Source: Paenibacillus solanacearum (GTDB taxonomy: Bacteria; Bacillota; Bacilli; Paenibacillales; NBRC-103111). Taken from it: 64,000 nt of DNA. Numbering within the stretch: position 1 is the stretch's first letter; every line of letters begins with the position of its first letter. Positions 36,991-46,858 of the stretch are shown here, piece after piece. The stretch is from positions 248,001 through 312,000 of the forward strand of contig NZ_CAJVAS010000003.1 in the NCBI RefSeq assembly GCF_910593845.1, given 5' to 3'. Made by a program: the position numbers and the translations under genes. A model generated the notes under the pieces. It worked only from the letters and a program-made list of their open reading frames with translations, was not told the DNA's origin and did no database searches.

Positions 36991-37443
36991 ATGAGTGATA
37001 AATCTAGTGGTTGGGGAGGATGCTTAGGTTGGATCATTATGTTAGTGATTTTACAAGCGATCGGCCAATGGTTTACGGGCGGCGGGTGGAAAATTGTCTT
37101 AACATTTTTTCTAGTTGTCGCGGGGGCTTGGATCATTTACAGCGTCATGAAATACAAACAAGGTACGAATATACGTGAAGCTGAGCTTGAACAGCAGAAA
37201 CAAATCAAGTTTGAGGGAATGGAAAGAGCCGTATTGAAATTAGCGGCTCAAAACGAAGGTTATGTGACAGCTGTAGATATTGCGATGACGACAAATTTAT
37301 CTTTGGACGAAGCGCGTGAACTGCTGGACCAGCTGCATAAAAAAAGCTACGCGGCCCTGCGGGTTGCAGAGAACGGTTCATTTGTTTATTATTTTGATGG
37401 TTTTTTGAATCAAAAACAGAAAAAAGAAGCGGAGAAAGTGTAA
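36991..37443 (+). CDS. Uncharacterised membrane protein with winged-helix-like tail
   Basis: 150 residues. Two membrane helices near 10-27 and 34-51 ([18 protein letters not shown] and [19 protein letters not shown]) are followed by a soluble domain with the pattern of a winged helix: [20 protein letters not shown], then [19 protein letters not shown], and a hairpin ending FVYYFDGFL. The soluble part resembles small regulatory wHTH units such as those that read metal or stress status, but this one is anchored to the membrane. The role is unknown. A terminator follows. Confidence 0.7.
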
Positions 37444-37819
37444 AGCCGAATAGCGAGCTCAATCACAGACACGGGTATGACATAGCGTCCTCCCTGGGTC
37501 CAATAAAGTAAGATAACGTTCCAGGATCCTGCTGAAACGGCATAAAGACGATCATTTTCCAACGATGTGGATCATGATCGTTTTTCTTTTTTGAAGAAAT
37601 GTTGACTGGAAGTAAAATATTTTGTAGTGCGTGATCAAAAATTAGTAATTTTTTACCAATGTTTATTGTGTATACTGGTTTCCAACCGCCATTCATGCCA
37701 TTCCAACAGTACGGTGGTGCGAATCCGCAATAAAATGAATGCGGTTACAAGAAAGGGGGAGGGGACTCGAGCTGACTACGATTGGCCTTTATCCATATTG
37801 GGAAAAGTGAGGTATCGAC
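37444..37819. other. Intergenic region with terminator and operator-like site
   Basis: No gene is visible. ACGATCAT (37548-37555) and ATGATCGT (37574-37581) form a hairpin followed by TTTTCTTTTTT, which is the terminator of the preceding gene. ATGAATGCGGTTACAA at 37735-37750 matches the cre consensus with one miss and closely resembles ATGAAAGCGGTTATAA at 61533 before another glycan gene. The ribosome binding site for the gene at 37820 is weak (no clear GGAGG). Confidence 0.55.
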
Positions 37820-40756
37820 ATGTTAAAAGTTCTTGCCCGGCAAATCGTATTGCTTTCGACGGTGTTATTCTTGTTGGTTCTATTCCCTCAATCCTCCGGT
37901 GCTACCTCGGAGCATGATTCCGAGTCCGGAGATGCGTATTTAATGGCTTACTTCCGTTCCGGACCAGGTCAGACGGATATGAAAAGGCAGCTCCATTATG
38001 CGTACAGCAGAGACGGCATGCACTGGTACGAGCTGAACAACAATAACTATATATGGAAACCTCTTGTCGGAGGTCAAATTGTTCGCGATCCGTTTTTGAA
38101 CAAAGGGCCTGACGGAACTTGGCATTTGGTCTATACGACCGGCGGTGGCCAGGTGGGCATTGGGCATGCTTCGTCTACTGATCTAATTTCATGGGGAAAC
38201 GGCGAAATCATCCCGGTCATGCAAAACTACAGCGGCGTCGTCAACGCATGGGCGCCGGAATGGACCTACGACGATACGATAGGGCAATACCGGCTCTATT
38301 GGGCGTCGACACTGAACAGGCCGTCTGCGGACCGAAACAAGCATTACACGGCCAAGACAGCAGACTGGACTACATTTTCAAATGCGAGCCTGTGGTTCGA
38401 TCCCGGCATTATATCGGCCATTGATGCCAATATCGCCCAATATAACGGAACCTACTATATGTACTATAAAGATGATACGTACACTTATGATAGCGATCCG
38501 AACACCTATGCGGCAACCAAACAGGTTTCTTCGGGAAGCTTGGCCGGATCTTATTCGAATATATCCGGGTACTTGACTCCGCCGCAGACAGAAGCGCCCG
38601 AGGTGTTCAAGGATCTTCGGGAAGATAAGCATTACATGATCTACGATTACTGGGCTCAAGGCAAATACGGGATCAAGCAAACGACGAATATAACCGACCC
38701 GTCGGCGTGGTCGAGCGAATTATCCGCCAGCAGCGTCAGGTTCCCTTACCAGACAAGACATGCAAGTGTGACCAAGCTGAAGGAATCGGAGCTGTGGAGC
38801 TTGCTTGATCGCTATTCGCTGGAAGCCCATTACAAATTCGAGGAAACGAACGGTACCTCTGCTGCCGACGCATCCGTCAACGGGCATACGGCAACCGTGT
38901 TCGGGGGAGCCGCCTGGACAGCAGGCGGACTGGCTGGCCGTGGACTGGAGCTCGACGGTGTGGACGATTATGTCGAGCTTGCTGACAATTCGTCGAGCAC
39001 AGGCTTCATGCACGATGCCTTCAAACTTCGATCGGTTTCGATGTGGTTCAAAGCGGATGCCACCGGAGGCAACAAGGTGCTTTATGAGGAGGGTGGCAAT
39101 GTTTCCGGATTCGGCGTAAAAATCGAAAACGGTGTGCTGAAGGCGGCTGTAAGGGAAGGCAGCTCGCAAACGACAGTAAGCACTGCTTTCACCGATACCT
39201 CGTCCTGGCATCATACGGCAGCTGTCTTCAACGAAGGGAAGCTTAGTCTGTATCTCGATGGCAAGCTTGTGCAAACAGTGACGGCAAGCTATACGAGCAT
39301 CGGTGCTCACGGCGATTCGGCCGCCGTCGGAAGGCGCAGCGGATTGGACGCCTTCGGCGGATCGGGTTCGGGAGATTACTTCGACGGGAAGGTTGACGAC
39401 ATTCGAATTTTTACCGTTCCGCTTCAGCCGGAGGATGTCTCTTACTTGGTTACGAGCGCAGGGCTGCAGGCTTACTACAAGCTGGATGAAACGAGCGGGA
39501 GCGCTGCCGCCGACAATACGATAAACCATCATTCGGTGACGGTGGCGGGCGGTGCGGCCTGGACGGCGAGCGGGAGAGTCGGCGGCGCGCTGCAATTCGA
39601 CGGCATAGATGATTATGCGGAGCTGGCGGACAACTCCAGCAGTACGGGCTTTATGCATGATCCGTTTCAAATGCGATCGATATCCATGTGGGTGAGACCG
39701 GTATCGACGAACGGTACCCAGGTGCTTTACGATGAAGGAGGCAGCACTTCGGGACTAAGCGTCATGATTGAGAACGGGAGCTTAAAGGCAGCGGTCAGGG
39801 CAGGTGGTGCGCCAACGACCGTAAGCGCGAATTTTTCCGATGTCGCATCGTCCTGGCATCACATCGCGGTCGTGTTCGATAAGGGATCGCTCAGTCTGTA
39901 CTTGGACGGAATCCTTCAACAATCGGCAACGGCAAGCTTCAACACCGTCAGCGCTCACGGAGATTCCGCTGCGCTGGGCAGGCGTTCCGATTCGGATGCC
40001 TTCGGCGTCTCCGGCAGCGGCGCGTACTTTGCCGGCAAGATCGACGAATTTCGCGTGTATGCCGTACCTTTACAACTCGCCGATGTGCTCAATCTGAACA
40101 GGTACAACCATTTGCAGGCTTATTACAGACTGGGCGAAACGAGCGGTACGAAAGCGGCCGACGCATCCGGCAGCGGCAATCCCGGCAAGCTGTACGGCGG
40201 AGCGGCATGGACTTCGTCCGGCAAGATCGGCGGTGCGCTGGATCTGGACGGGGCGGACGATTACGTATTCCTCGCCGACAATCACACCGTATCCGGCTTC
40301 ATGCACAATGCCTTCAATAAACGTTCGGTAACGATGTGGATTAAGGCCGACACCACAAACGGTACTAACGTGTTATACGATCAAGGCGGAAGCGCATCCG
40401 GTATGGCCATTCGAATCGAAAATGGGAATTTGAAAGCCGCCGTCAGGGAGAACAGTGTCCAGACTACCGTGACGACTCCATTGACGGATACCGCTTCCTG
40501 GCATCATGTAGCTGTCGTATTCAACGAAGGCGTGATCAGCCTGTATCTTGACGGACAGCTCAAACATTCGTCTACCGCAAGCTATTCCCGTGTCAGCATG
40601 CATCCCGATTTCGGCGCTTTAGGAAGGCGCAGCGGTCTGGATGCCTTCGGCGGATCGGGCAGCGGCGATTATTTTAACGGGAAAATCGACGAAGTCCGGA
40701 TCTATAACATACCTTTGGAGGCTGGAGACATTTCGTATTTGGCATCAGGTCATTAA
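37820..40756 (+). CDS. Secreted GH43-like propeller protein with three LamG domains
   Basis: 978 residues: signal peptide (hydrophobic stretch near 8-22, followed by SSGA), an N-terminal propeller of about 290 residues, and three LamG (concanavalin-like) domains of about 200 residues beginning EAHYKFEETNG, QAYYKLDETSG and QAYYRLGETSG. Catalytic candidates are Asp90 (VRDPF), Asp202 (AIDANI) and Glu258 (TEAPE), so the propeller looks active. The LamG copies share DGVDDYVELADNSS-like and WHHVAVVFNEG motifs and presumably bind glycan. Paralogues with one LamG are at 42102 and 46855. The predicted place is outside the cell, where the polymer is cut. Confidence 0.85.
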   Translation: MLKVLARQIVLLSTVLFLLVLFPQSSGATSEHDSESGDAYLMAYFRSGPGQTDMKRQLHYAYSRDGMHWYELNNNNYIWKPLVGGQIVRDPFLNKGPDGTWHLVYTTGGGQVGIGHASSTDLISWGNGEIIPVMQNYSGVVNAWAPEWTYDDTIGQYRLYWASTLNRPSADRNKHYTAKTADWTTFSNASLWFDPGIISAIDANIAQYNGTYYMYYKDDTYTYDSDPNTYAATKQVSSGSLAGSYSNISGYLTPPQTEAPEVFKDLREDKHYMIYDYWAQGKYGIKQTTNITDPSAWSSELSASSVRFPYQTRHASVTKLKESELWSLLDRYSLEAHYKFEETNGTSAADASVNGHTATVFGGAAWTAGGLAGRGLELDGVDDYVELADNSSSTGFMHDAFKLRSVSMWFKADATGGNKVLYEEGGNVSGFGVKIENGVLKAAVREGSSQTTVSTAFTDTSSWHHTAAVFNEGKLSLYLDGKLVQTVTASYTSIGAHGDSAAVGRRSGLDAFGGSGSGDYFDGKVDDIRIFTVPLQPEDVSYLVTSAGLQAYYKLDETSGSAAADNTINHHSVTVAGGAAWTASGRVGGALQFDGIDDYAELADNSSSTGFMHDPFQMRSISMWVRPVSTNGTQVLYDEGGSTSGLSVMIENGSLKAAVRAGGAPTTVSANFSDVASSWHHIAVVFDKGSLSLYLDGILQQSATASFNTVSAHGDSAALGRRSDSDAFGVSGSGAYFAGKIDEFRVYAVPLQLADVLNLNRYNHLQAYYRLGETSGTKAADASGSGNPGKLYGGAAWTSSGKIGGALDLDGADDYVFLADNHTVSGFMHNAFNKRSVTMWIKADTTNGTNVLYDQGGSASGMAIRIENGNLKAAVRENSVQTTVTTPLTDTASWHHVAVVFNEGVISLYLDGQLKHSSTASYSRVSMHPDFGALGRRSGLDAFGGSGSGDYFNGKIDEVRIYNIPLEAGDISYLASGH

Positions 40757-40776
40757 AAGAGCAATGCGTTCGAAGT

Positions 40777-40799
40777 GCACTCCGTAAGGGGGTGCTTTT
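40777..40799 (+). terminator. Terminator-like hairpin
   Basis: GCACTCC (40777-40783) with GGGGTGC (40789-40795), followed by TTTT. Confidence 0.65.
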
Positions 40800-40931
40800 C
40801 GGACGTTGATGTCCCTATTGCATAGTATTTATTCCATTTTTAATATTACTAACGCAGGTTGAGCGAATTATGATAGAGATAAGTGATTTGAACAGACCGT
40901 CGGGTGGTGAAGCCGTGAGCCGTAATTCAGC

Positions 40932-40974
40932 GAACTATAGTTCATAAAAAGAGGAACGTATGCAATAATTATTG
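40932..40974. promoter_or_regulatory. Two perfect palindromes upstream of GH43 gene
   Basis: GAACTATAGTTC (40932-40943) and CAATAATTATTG (40963-40974) are perfect 12-bp palindromes in the region before the gene at 41026. They are candidate operators; nothing else is known. Confidence 0.35.
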
Positions 40975-41025
40975 AATTAAATACTGCATAAATGTAAAGT
41001 TATACTCAAAGGAGAGAACACCCGT

Positions 41026-41994
41026 ATGTCAACCCAATCTGGCTATTACAAAAACCCGCTTCCCATCCAAAAAATTGGCGATCCGTATATTTTGAAGGCA
41101 TCCGACGGCAAGTATTATTGTTATCCGACGTCGGCCATCGAGCAGGGCTTCAAAGCATGGTCCTCGGACGATCTGGTTCATTGGCAAGAGGAAGGGTTTG
41201 TATATGAGAAAAACGAACAATCTTGGGGTTTTAGGCAATTTTGGGCACCTGAGGTCGTAGAGCGCGACGGTAAATTTTATATGTACTATACGGCTCGATG
41301 GAAAGAAAAGGACAGCCTGCGAATCGGTGTCGCGGTCGCGGACCGGCCGGCGGGTCCATTCATCGATGTGTACGACCAACCGATGTTCGATTTCGGTTAT
41401 GCGGCGATTGACGCCAATATTTTGTTCGACGACAGCGGTAAAATGTACATGTACTATTCCAGAGACTGCTCGGAAAATATCGTGAACGGCCGTCATGAAA
41501 GCCATTTATACGGTATCGAGCTGGGAGACGACATGATTACCGTCACGGGAGACGCCGTTTGCTTGACCAAGCCGGACCAGGAGTGGGAGATGAAATCTCT
41601 CGATCGAGGGTATCTATGGAATGAGGGACCTTTCGTACTGAAGAGAAACGGAACGTACTATCTGACCTATTCCGCTAACTACTTCGGCGACCGCCATTAT
41701 TCGGTCGGCTATGCGGTTTCCGAGAAGCCGCTGGGGCCTTATAGCAAATATGAAAACAATCCTGTTCTTACGAGCCAGAGCGATGATATATCCGGACCGG
41801 GCCACCATAGCATTATTGCTTCGCCCGACGGGACCGAGTTATTCATGGTGTATCACACCCACACGGATCCGGCCCAAGGCGGCGGCAACCGCCAAGTGTG
41901 CATGGACCGGATGGGTTTCCGGGAGGACGGCACCATTTATGTGGAGGGTCCAACCCTTACCGAACAGGCGATCCCTTCGAACGGCCGGAAGTGA
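41026..41994 (+). CDS. Glycoside hydrolase family 43 protein
   Basis: 322 residues, one propeller without signal peptide. Catalytic residues: Asp19 in IGDPY, Asp129 in AIDANI, Glu200 in WNEGP. The motif FWAPEVVERDGKFYMYYT is typical of GH43 arabinofuranosidases and xylosidases. AAAGGAGAG lies before the ATG. Cytoplasmic, thus acts on imported oligosaccharides. It is followed by about 110 bp and then a lipoprotein of the same superfamily. Confidence 0.9.
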   Translation: MSTQSGYYKNPLPIQKIGDPYILKASDGKYYCYPTSAIEQGFKAWSSDDLVHWQEEGFVYEKNEQSWGFRQFWAPEVVERDGKFYMYYTARWKEKDSLRIGVAVADRPAGPFIDVYDQPMFDFGYAAIDANILFDDSGKMYMYYSRDCSENIVNGRHESHLYGIELGDDMITVTGDAVCLTKPDQEWEMKSLDRGYLWNEGPFVLKRNGTYYLTYSANYFGDRHYSVGYAVSEKPLGPYSKYENNPVLTSQSDDISGPGHHSIIASPDGTELFMVYHTHTDPAQGGGNRQVCMDRMGFREDGTIYVEGPTLTEQAIPSNGRK

Positions 41995-42101
41995 TGGCAG
42001 CCGCCTTTGGCGGGCTGGGGGTGTATATCAGACCGCCCAAAGCAAGAGATGACGGGTACTTGGCGCAGGGCCAATAAACTGGAATTGGTTGTGGTGCAAA
42101 C

Positions 42102-43667
42102 ATGTTAAAGAGGAAATGGTTCGTATTTTTGGTGCTTCTTCCCGCAATGATTTCTATCGTCTTAGCCGGCTGTATCAACAACGGAGACAGGGGAGCGGAT
42201 GCGGGGCAAGCTTCCGGTTTGCGGCCGGAAGAAGCCTCCGGCAGTCCCGCCTACTTGATGGCTTACTTTCGGTCAGGGCCGAATCAAACACAGATGGACC
42301 TGCGGCTGCATTATGCTTTCAGCCGCGACGGACTTCATTGGTATGAACTGAACGACAACAAGGCGGTTTGGAAGACCTCTGTCGGTGGCGGCATCATTCG
42401 AGATCCCTTTCTAAGTAAAGGACCTGACGGATCTTATCATTTGGTGCACACGATGAATTCATCTGCGGGGTCCGTTCATAAAGGCAAACAACTCGGTTAT
42501 GCCAAGTCAAACGATTTGATTACGTTTACAAATGCAAAAGCTATAAATGTGATGGAGAACTTCCCGAATTCGACCAACGTGTGGGCGCCGGAGTGGAATT
42601 GGGATGCCGCGACCAGCCGTTATATGGTTCATTGGTCCTCCACGCTTGATTCGAAGGTGGCGGATAATAACCGGATATATAAAGCGTATACAACGGATTG
42701 GGAAACCTTCACACCGGCTGAGCTGTTGTTTGATCCGGGCTACAGCGTTATAGATTCGCACATTGCATCCCATGAAGGCAAATACTATCAGTTCTTTAAG
42801 GACGAGAACCTTCGGCCGATGAGGAACCGGTTTGCGGTATCCGATCAGCTTGACGGCGGGTACGGCGATACGAGCCCGCAGATCACTCCGAATGTGACGG
42901 AAGCGGTGGAAACGCTGAAATTAACTGGACAGCAGAAGTGGTATCTTTATTACGACTACTGGGCCGACGGCAAATTCGGCATAAAAGAATCGAACGATAT
43001 GATCCACTGGTCGTCTGAGCTGCCGAAGTCGTCTTACCGGTTTCCGTTCCAACGCAGACATGCCACGTTCTTGCCCATTACGGAGGAAGAGTTGTCTAAG
43101 CTCATCCAGCATTTTTCTGTGGTAGCCCGTTATGGCAAGGAGGAAACCGGGCCACTGCAATTCGACGGGAAAAAGACTGACGTTCGGTTTACAGAGAGCA
43201 AAATAAGTGATCCGTTCGCGCTTCGAACGGTATCGATGAGAGTGAACGCGAAGGGAGTAAGAAAAACACAAGTACTCTACGACGAAGGTGAAGCGGGCAG
43301 CGGGCTTGCCATCAAGCTGGAGAACGGACAGTTGAAAGCGTCAGTGGCTGAAGGAGGCGTGCAGGCTGCAGTTTCCGCCGAGTTCAAGCAGACCGGTGTA
43401 TGGCGGCATGTGGCGGTCGTATTTGCTGAAGGCGCATTCAAGCTGTACCTAGACGGCCAATTAGTGAATGAAACGACAGCAGGCTTTACTAAAGTCGGCG
43501 TTCGCGACAAGCAAGGGGGTCTCGGACGGCGGTTCTCCGAAGATGCGTTCGGCGACAAAGGGGATGGCGCCTATTTCGAAGGCATGCTGGACGCGGTTAC
43601 AATTTACAATACACCACTGCAGGATGCGGATGTGCGGTTCCTCTTCCATCATCCGGGCAATAAATAA
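42102..43667 (+). CDS. GH43-like propeller lipoprotein with one LamG domain
   Basis: 521 residues. The signal ends in LAGC with acylated Cys24, so the protein is anchored to the outside of the membrane. The propeller opens YLMAYFRSGPNQTQMDLRLH and carries Asp101 (IRDPF), Asp218 (VIDSHI) and Glu267 (TEAVE), matching the secreted paralogue at 37820. A single LamG domain fills the last 170 residues (WRHVAVVFAEGAFKLYLDGQ). It may trim or hold fragments released by the secreted enzyme. The binding-protein gene follows after 28 bp, so the two are probably co-transcribed. Confidence 0.85.
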   Translation: MLKRKWFVFLVLLPAMISIVLAGCINNGDRGADAGQASGLRPEEASGSPAYLMAYFRSGPNQTQMDLRLHYAFSRDGLHWYELNDNKAVWKTSVGGGIIRDPFLSKGPDGSYHLVHTMNSSAGSVHKGKQLGYAKSNDLITFTNAKAINVMENFPNSTNVWAPEWNWDAATSRYMVHWSSTLDSKVADNNRIYKAYTTDWETFTPAELLFDPGYSVIDSHIASHEGKYYQFFKDENLRPMRNRFAVSDQLDGGYGDTSPQITPNVTEAVETLKLTGQQKWYLYYDYWADGKFGIKESNDMIHWSSELPKSSYRFPFQRRHATFLPITEEELSKLIQHFSVVARYGKEETGPLQFDGKKTDVRFTESKISDPFALRTVSMRVNAKGVRKTQVLYDEGEAGSGLAIKLENGQLKASVAEGGVQAAVSAEFKQTGVWRHVAVVFAEGAFKLYLDGQLVNETTAGFTKVGVRDKQGGLGRRFSEDAFGDKGDGAYFEGMLDAVTIYNTPLQDADVRFLFHHPGNK

Positions 43668-43695
43668 AATAAAAAAAAATGGGAAGGTGTTCAAA

Positions 43696-45021
43696 ATGAA
43701 AAAGGGATGGTTGGCAGTTCAAAGTTTCATGGTATTGACGATGGTAACGGCATGCGGTTCTCCCGGGACGAAGCCGGAAAACACGGCGGGAGAAAAATCG
43801 GGAGAGAAAACCGAAACCGCCTTCAAAATTGATCCAGCCGCATTGAAAGTGTTCATCGAGATCCCGGGAATGACCGACGAGGAATGGAATAAGTACATTA
43901 CGGTTCCGGTGCAGAAGAAGTATCCCCAAATCTCCTTCGAGATTGTAAGACCTGGACAAGGGCAAACCTTAAACGACCTTATAACGGCAGGGAATACACC
44001 CGATTTGATATACGGGGGACCGGCGCAAAGCGGGAGAGTCGACTTGCAGTATCCGCTCGATCTGAGAGAACAGTTCAAGAAGCATCATATCGACATCTCG
44101 ACAATAAATCCGGTTCTCATGGACTCGATCAAGCAGCTTGGCGACAATAGACAAATATACGGGGTACCGTTTACACAGAATGCGTTCGCCTTATGGTATA
44201 ACAAAGCGATTTTCGATAAATTCGGAGTCCCTTATCCGACGGATGGAATGACCTGGGATCAAGCGGCCGAGCTGGCCAAGAAGGTATCCAGCAATGTAGA
44301 TGGAGTCAACTATCTCGGACTTTATGTTACGCACGGAGGCATTACGACATTCGCTTCTCCGCTTTCGATCAATTTAGTCGATAAGAAAACGCAGCAAGCG
44401 AACGTTCCGGACGTTTGGAAAACGATGTTCGAAAGAGCGATGAATATTTACAATATTCCAAACAACAAACCGAAAGCCGTAGGGCTCGACACGATCAATG
44501 CCTTTATTAAAGACCAGAATATTGCCATGGCGGCCTATTACTCCATCGGCATGTTCAGTTTCCTTCCGCAAGCGAACGGGCTGGATTGGGATGTTGTGCA
44601 GCTGCCGTCCCACCCGGAAGCTCCGAATAAGTATCTTCAGGCCGACTTCCATCAACTCCTTGTCAGCAGTACGAGCAAACATACCGATGCGGCCATGGAA
44701 GTGCTGAAGATTGCGCTCTCCGAGGAGGTTCAAACAATCGCTTCGCGCAACGGAAAACTGACGGTATTGAATAATGCCCAGGTGAAGGACCAGTGGGCAG
44801 CCGATCTGGAATTCGCCAAAGGGAAAAATCTAAAAGGCATATTCAAGAGCGAACCGTCCACATTGATTGAGCAATCCAAGTATAACGGTCCGGTGGATGC
44901 TGCGATCAGGAAAGCATTCGTGTCAGTATTCGAGGAAAAAGCCGACATGAATACAGCGTTAAGAACGGCGAAAGAAGAAGCCGACAAGAAAATCGCAGAA
45001 CTCAAGATGGCAGAAAAGTAA
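43696..45021 (+). CDS. Extracellular solute-binding lipoprotein (sugar type)
   Basis: 441 residues from the ATG at 43696 behind GGGAAGGTG; the longer open frame overlaps the previous gene. Lipobox VTAC with Cys20. Family 1 solute-binding fold with YNKAIFDKFGVPYPTDGMTW near residue 173. It is embedded in an operon of GH43-like genes and would bind the oligosaccharide they produce. No permease genes are present. It is very similar to the protein at 61575: both share NGV.Y.G..V.THGGI(T/S)TFAS and Q(S/)KYNG.V..AI..AF. Confidence 0.92.
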   Translation: MKKGWLAVQSFMVLTMVTACGSPGTKPENTAGEKSGEKTETAFKIDPAALKVFIEIPGMTDEEWNKYITVPVQKKYPQISFEIVRPGQGQTLNDLITAGNTPDLIYGGPAQSGRVDLQYPLDLREQFKKHHIDISTINPVLMDSIKQLGDNRQIYGVPFTQNAFALWYNKAIFDKFGVPYPTDGMTWDQAAELAKKVSSNVDGVNYLGLYVTHGGITTFASPLSINLVDKKTQQANVPDVWKTMFERAMNIYNIPNNKPKAVGLDTINAFIKDQNIAMAAYYSIGMFSFLPQANGLDWDVVQLPSHPEAPNKYLQADFHQLLVSSTSKHTDAAMEVLKIALSEEVQTIASRNGKLTVLNNAQVKDQWAADLEFAKGKNLKGIFKSEPSTLIEQSKYNGPVDAAIRKAFVSVFEEKADMNTALRTAKEEADKKIAELKMAEK

Positions 45022-45052
45022 AAGAAGATAGATCAATGAGGAGACTAGCCTG

Positions 45053-46858
45053 ATGGACAACTTTCTTCCGAATCCCCCGCATCCTGAAACGGAGTGGTCG
45101 GCATGCACCTTATATTCTGAGAACGCGATGACGATTCAAGCTGCGCTGGATGTCCCTTTGACGGACGCCAGCGTGTGCCTTGGACCTGACGGCTGGTACT
45201 ATATGACCGGTACGGTGCGTTCAACACAGGAGAAATCCGTCCATGCAGGTATCCCGCTCTGGAAATCCCGCAATTTGAAGGAATGGCAGCAAGTGCCGGC
45301 GGTACGGAGCCATTCCCGCGAAGCGGCCGCGGCATCAAGTCCGGAGATTCATTATTTGCGCGGAACCTTCTGGATCACTTATTCGCTGGAGCAAGGTGGA
45401 ACCGGATTGCTAAAGAGCGTCACCGGAAGTATCGAAGGGCCTTATGATGAACTCGGCATGATGACCTCGGATGGTACGGATGCTTCTATATTTGAAGATG
45501 ACGACGGCGCAGTGTACTGGTTGTACCAAGACGGAAACATCGCCAGAATGAAGGACGATCTGTCGGGGTTAGCCGAGGAGCCGCGCTTGCTGGAAGCAGC
45601 GGCCTGGAAAAAGTGGATCCGCTCCGATAAGGCATCGCTTACCAAGGACTTGCGAATCGGAACGCACGGGGCTTTTATGAAGAAAATCGATGGACTGTAC
45701 TACTTGTTCTGCGCAGAGCCGTTCAACCGGATGGGATGCGAAGGCACCGATACCTTCGTTGCTGTCAGCAGCCATATATACGGTCCTTACAGCAGGCGCT
45801 ACCTTGTTATTCCGCATGGTGGCCAGGCGACCGTATTTGCCGGAAACGATGGGACGATCTATGCCGCTTTCTCGGGCTGCGGCGCTTATTCACCGGTTCG
45901 GAGCCGTCCCGCCATTCTCCCGTTGGAGCTGGCCGGACGCGGCTTCATTCGGCCGGACCGGGGATTCATCCTTGAAGAAGGAGCGGTCGCAGGCCTGCAG
46001 CCACTCGGACAATTTCCGCTTCGCGATCCTCATGTCTATACGGGACCCGATGGGACGTATTACTTAACGGGCACTTCCGACCGGCCGCACACCGACTTTT
46101 GGAACGGCAATGACGAGCTCCATATATGGAGCTCAGGCGATCTGAAGGAATGGAAGCATCTGGTCAAAGCGTGGGATTTGCACATCGACGGCACGTGGCA
46201 AAACCATATTTATGATTCGCCTTGTTTATGGGCTCCCGAAATCATATATGTTCACGACACGTTTTGGCTGACCTATTCTTTGAAGGGCGGAAGCACCGGG
46301 CTGCTGAAGAGCGTTTCCGGGAAAGCGGAGGGTCCGTATATCGATATGGGCAGAATGACGAACACGGACATTGATTCCAGCCTCTTTCAAGACGATGACG
46401 GCACAGTGTACTTCGTATGGCAAAATGGAAAAATCGCGAGGATGAAGCACAATATGACCGGTTTTGCGGAGGATTCCCGTCAACTGCTGGATGCAGATGG
46501 AATCCCGGTTGGTTATGAAGGGGCTTTTATCGTCAAATATAAGGGCAAGTATATCCTTGGGGCGGCCGAATGGCATGGCGATGAACGGGTCGACGGCACT
46601 TACGACTTGATGTACGCCGTATCGGATCATATTTACGGTCCGTACAGCCACCGCCATGTAGCTGTTCCGCATGGAGGACACGGGACGATGTTTGTAGACC
46701 GCGACGGCCGGCTAATGTGCACCTTGTTCGGCAACGACCGGACGGCCCCGTTCCGGGCGAGGCTGGGGATTGTCGCATTGCATATGGATATCGAAGCGGA
46801 TCATGTCATCATTCGTCCGGATGAAGCAGTCCGGTTGGGAGGGAATGCTAGAACATGA
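45053..46858 (+). CDS. Tandem double GH43 propeller protein, first copy degenerate
   Basis: 601 residues made of two propellers, roughly 30-290 and 318-580, that repeat one another (ITYSLEQGGTGLLKSVTGSI and LTYSLKGGSTGLLKSVSGKA). The second copy has a full triad: Asp325 (LRDPH), Asp441 (DIDSS) and Glu489 (YEGAF). The first has Asp38 and Asp143, but His205 (THGAF) in place of Glu, so it probably binds rather than cuts. No signal peptide is seen, so it is likely cytoplasmic. Its last four bases overlap the ATG of the next gene, indicating translational coupling. Confidence 0.85.
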   Translation: MDNFLPNPPHPETEWSACTLYSENAMTIQAALDVPLTDASVCLGPDGWYYMTGTVRSTQEKSVHAGIPLWKSRNLKEWQQVPAVRSHSREAAAASSPEIHYLRGTFWITYSLEQGGTGLLKSVTGSIEGPYDELGMMTSDGTDASIFEDDDGAVYWLYQDGNIARMKDDLSGLAEEPRLLEAAAWKKWIRSDKASLTKDLRIGTHGAFMKKIDGLYYLFCAEPFNRMGCEGTDTFVAVSSHIYGPYSRRYLVIPHGGQATVFAGNDGTIYAAFSGCGAYSPVRSRPAILPLELAGRGFIRPDRGFILEEGAVAGLQPLGQFPLRDPHVYTGPDGTYYLTGTSDRPHTDFWNGNDELHIWSSGDLKEWKHLVKAWDLHIDGTWQNHIYDSPCLWAPEIIYVHDTFWLTYSLKGGSTGLLKSVSGKAEGPYIDMGRMTNTDIDSSLFQDDDGTVYFVWQNGKIARMKHNMTGFAEDSRQLLDADGIPVGYEGAFIVKYKGKYILGAAEWHGDERVDGTYDLMYAVSDHIYGPYSHRHVAVPHGGHGTMFVDRDGRLMCTLFGNDRTAPFRARLGIVALHMDIEADHVIIRPDEAVRLGGNART

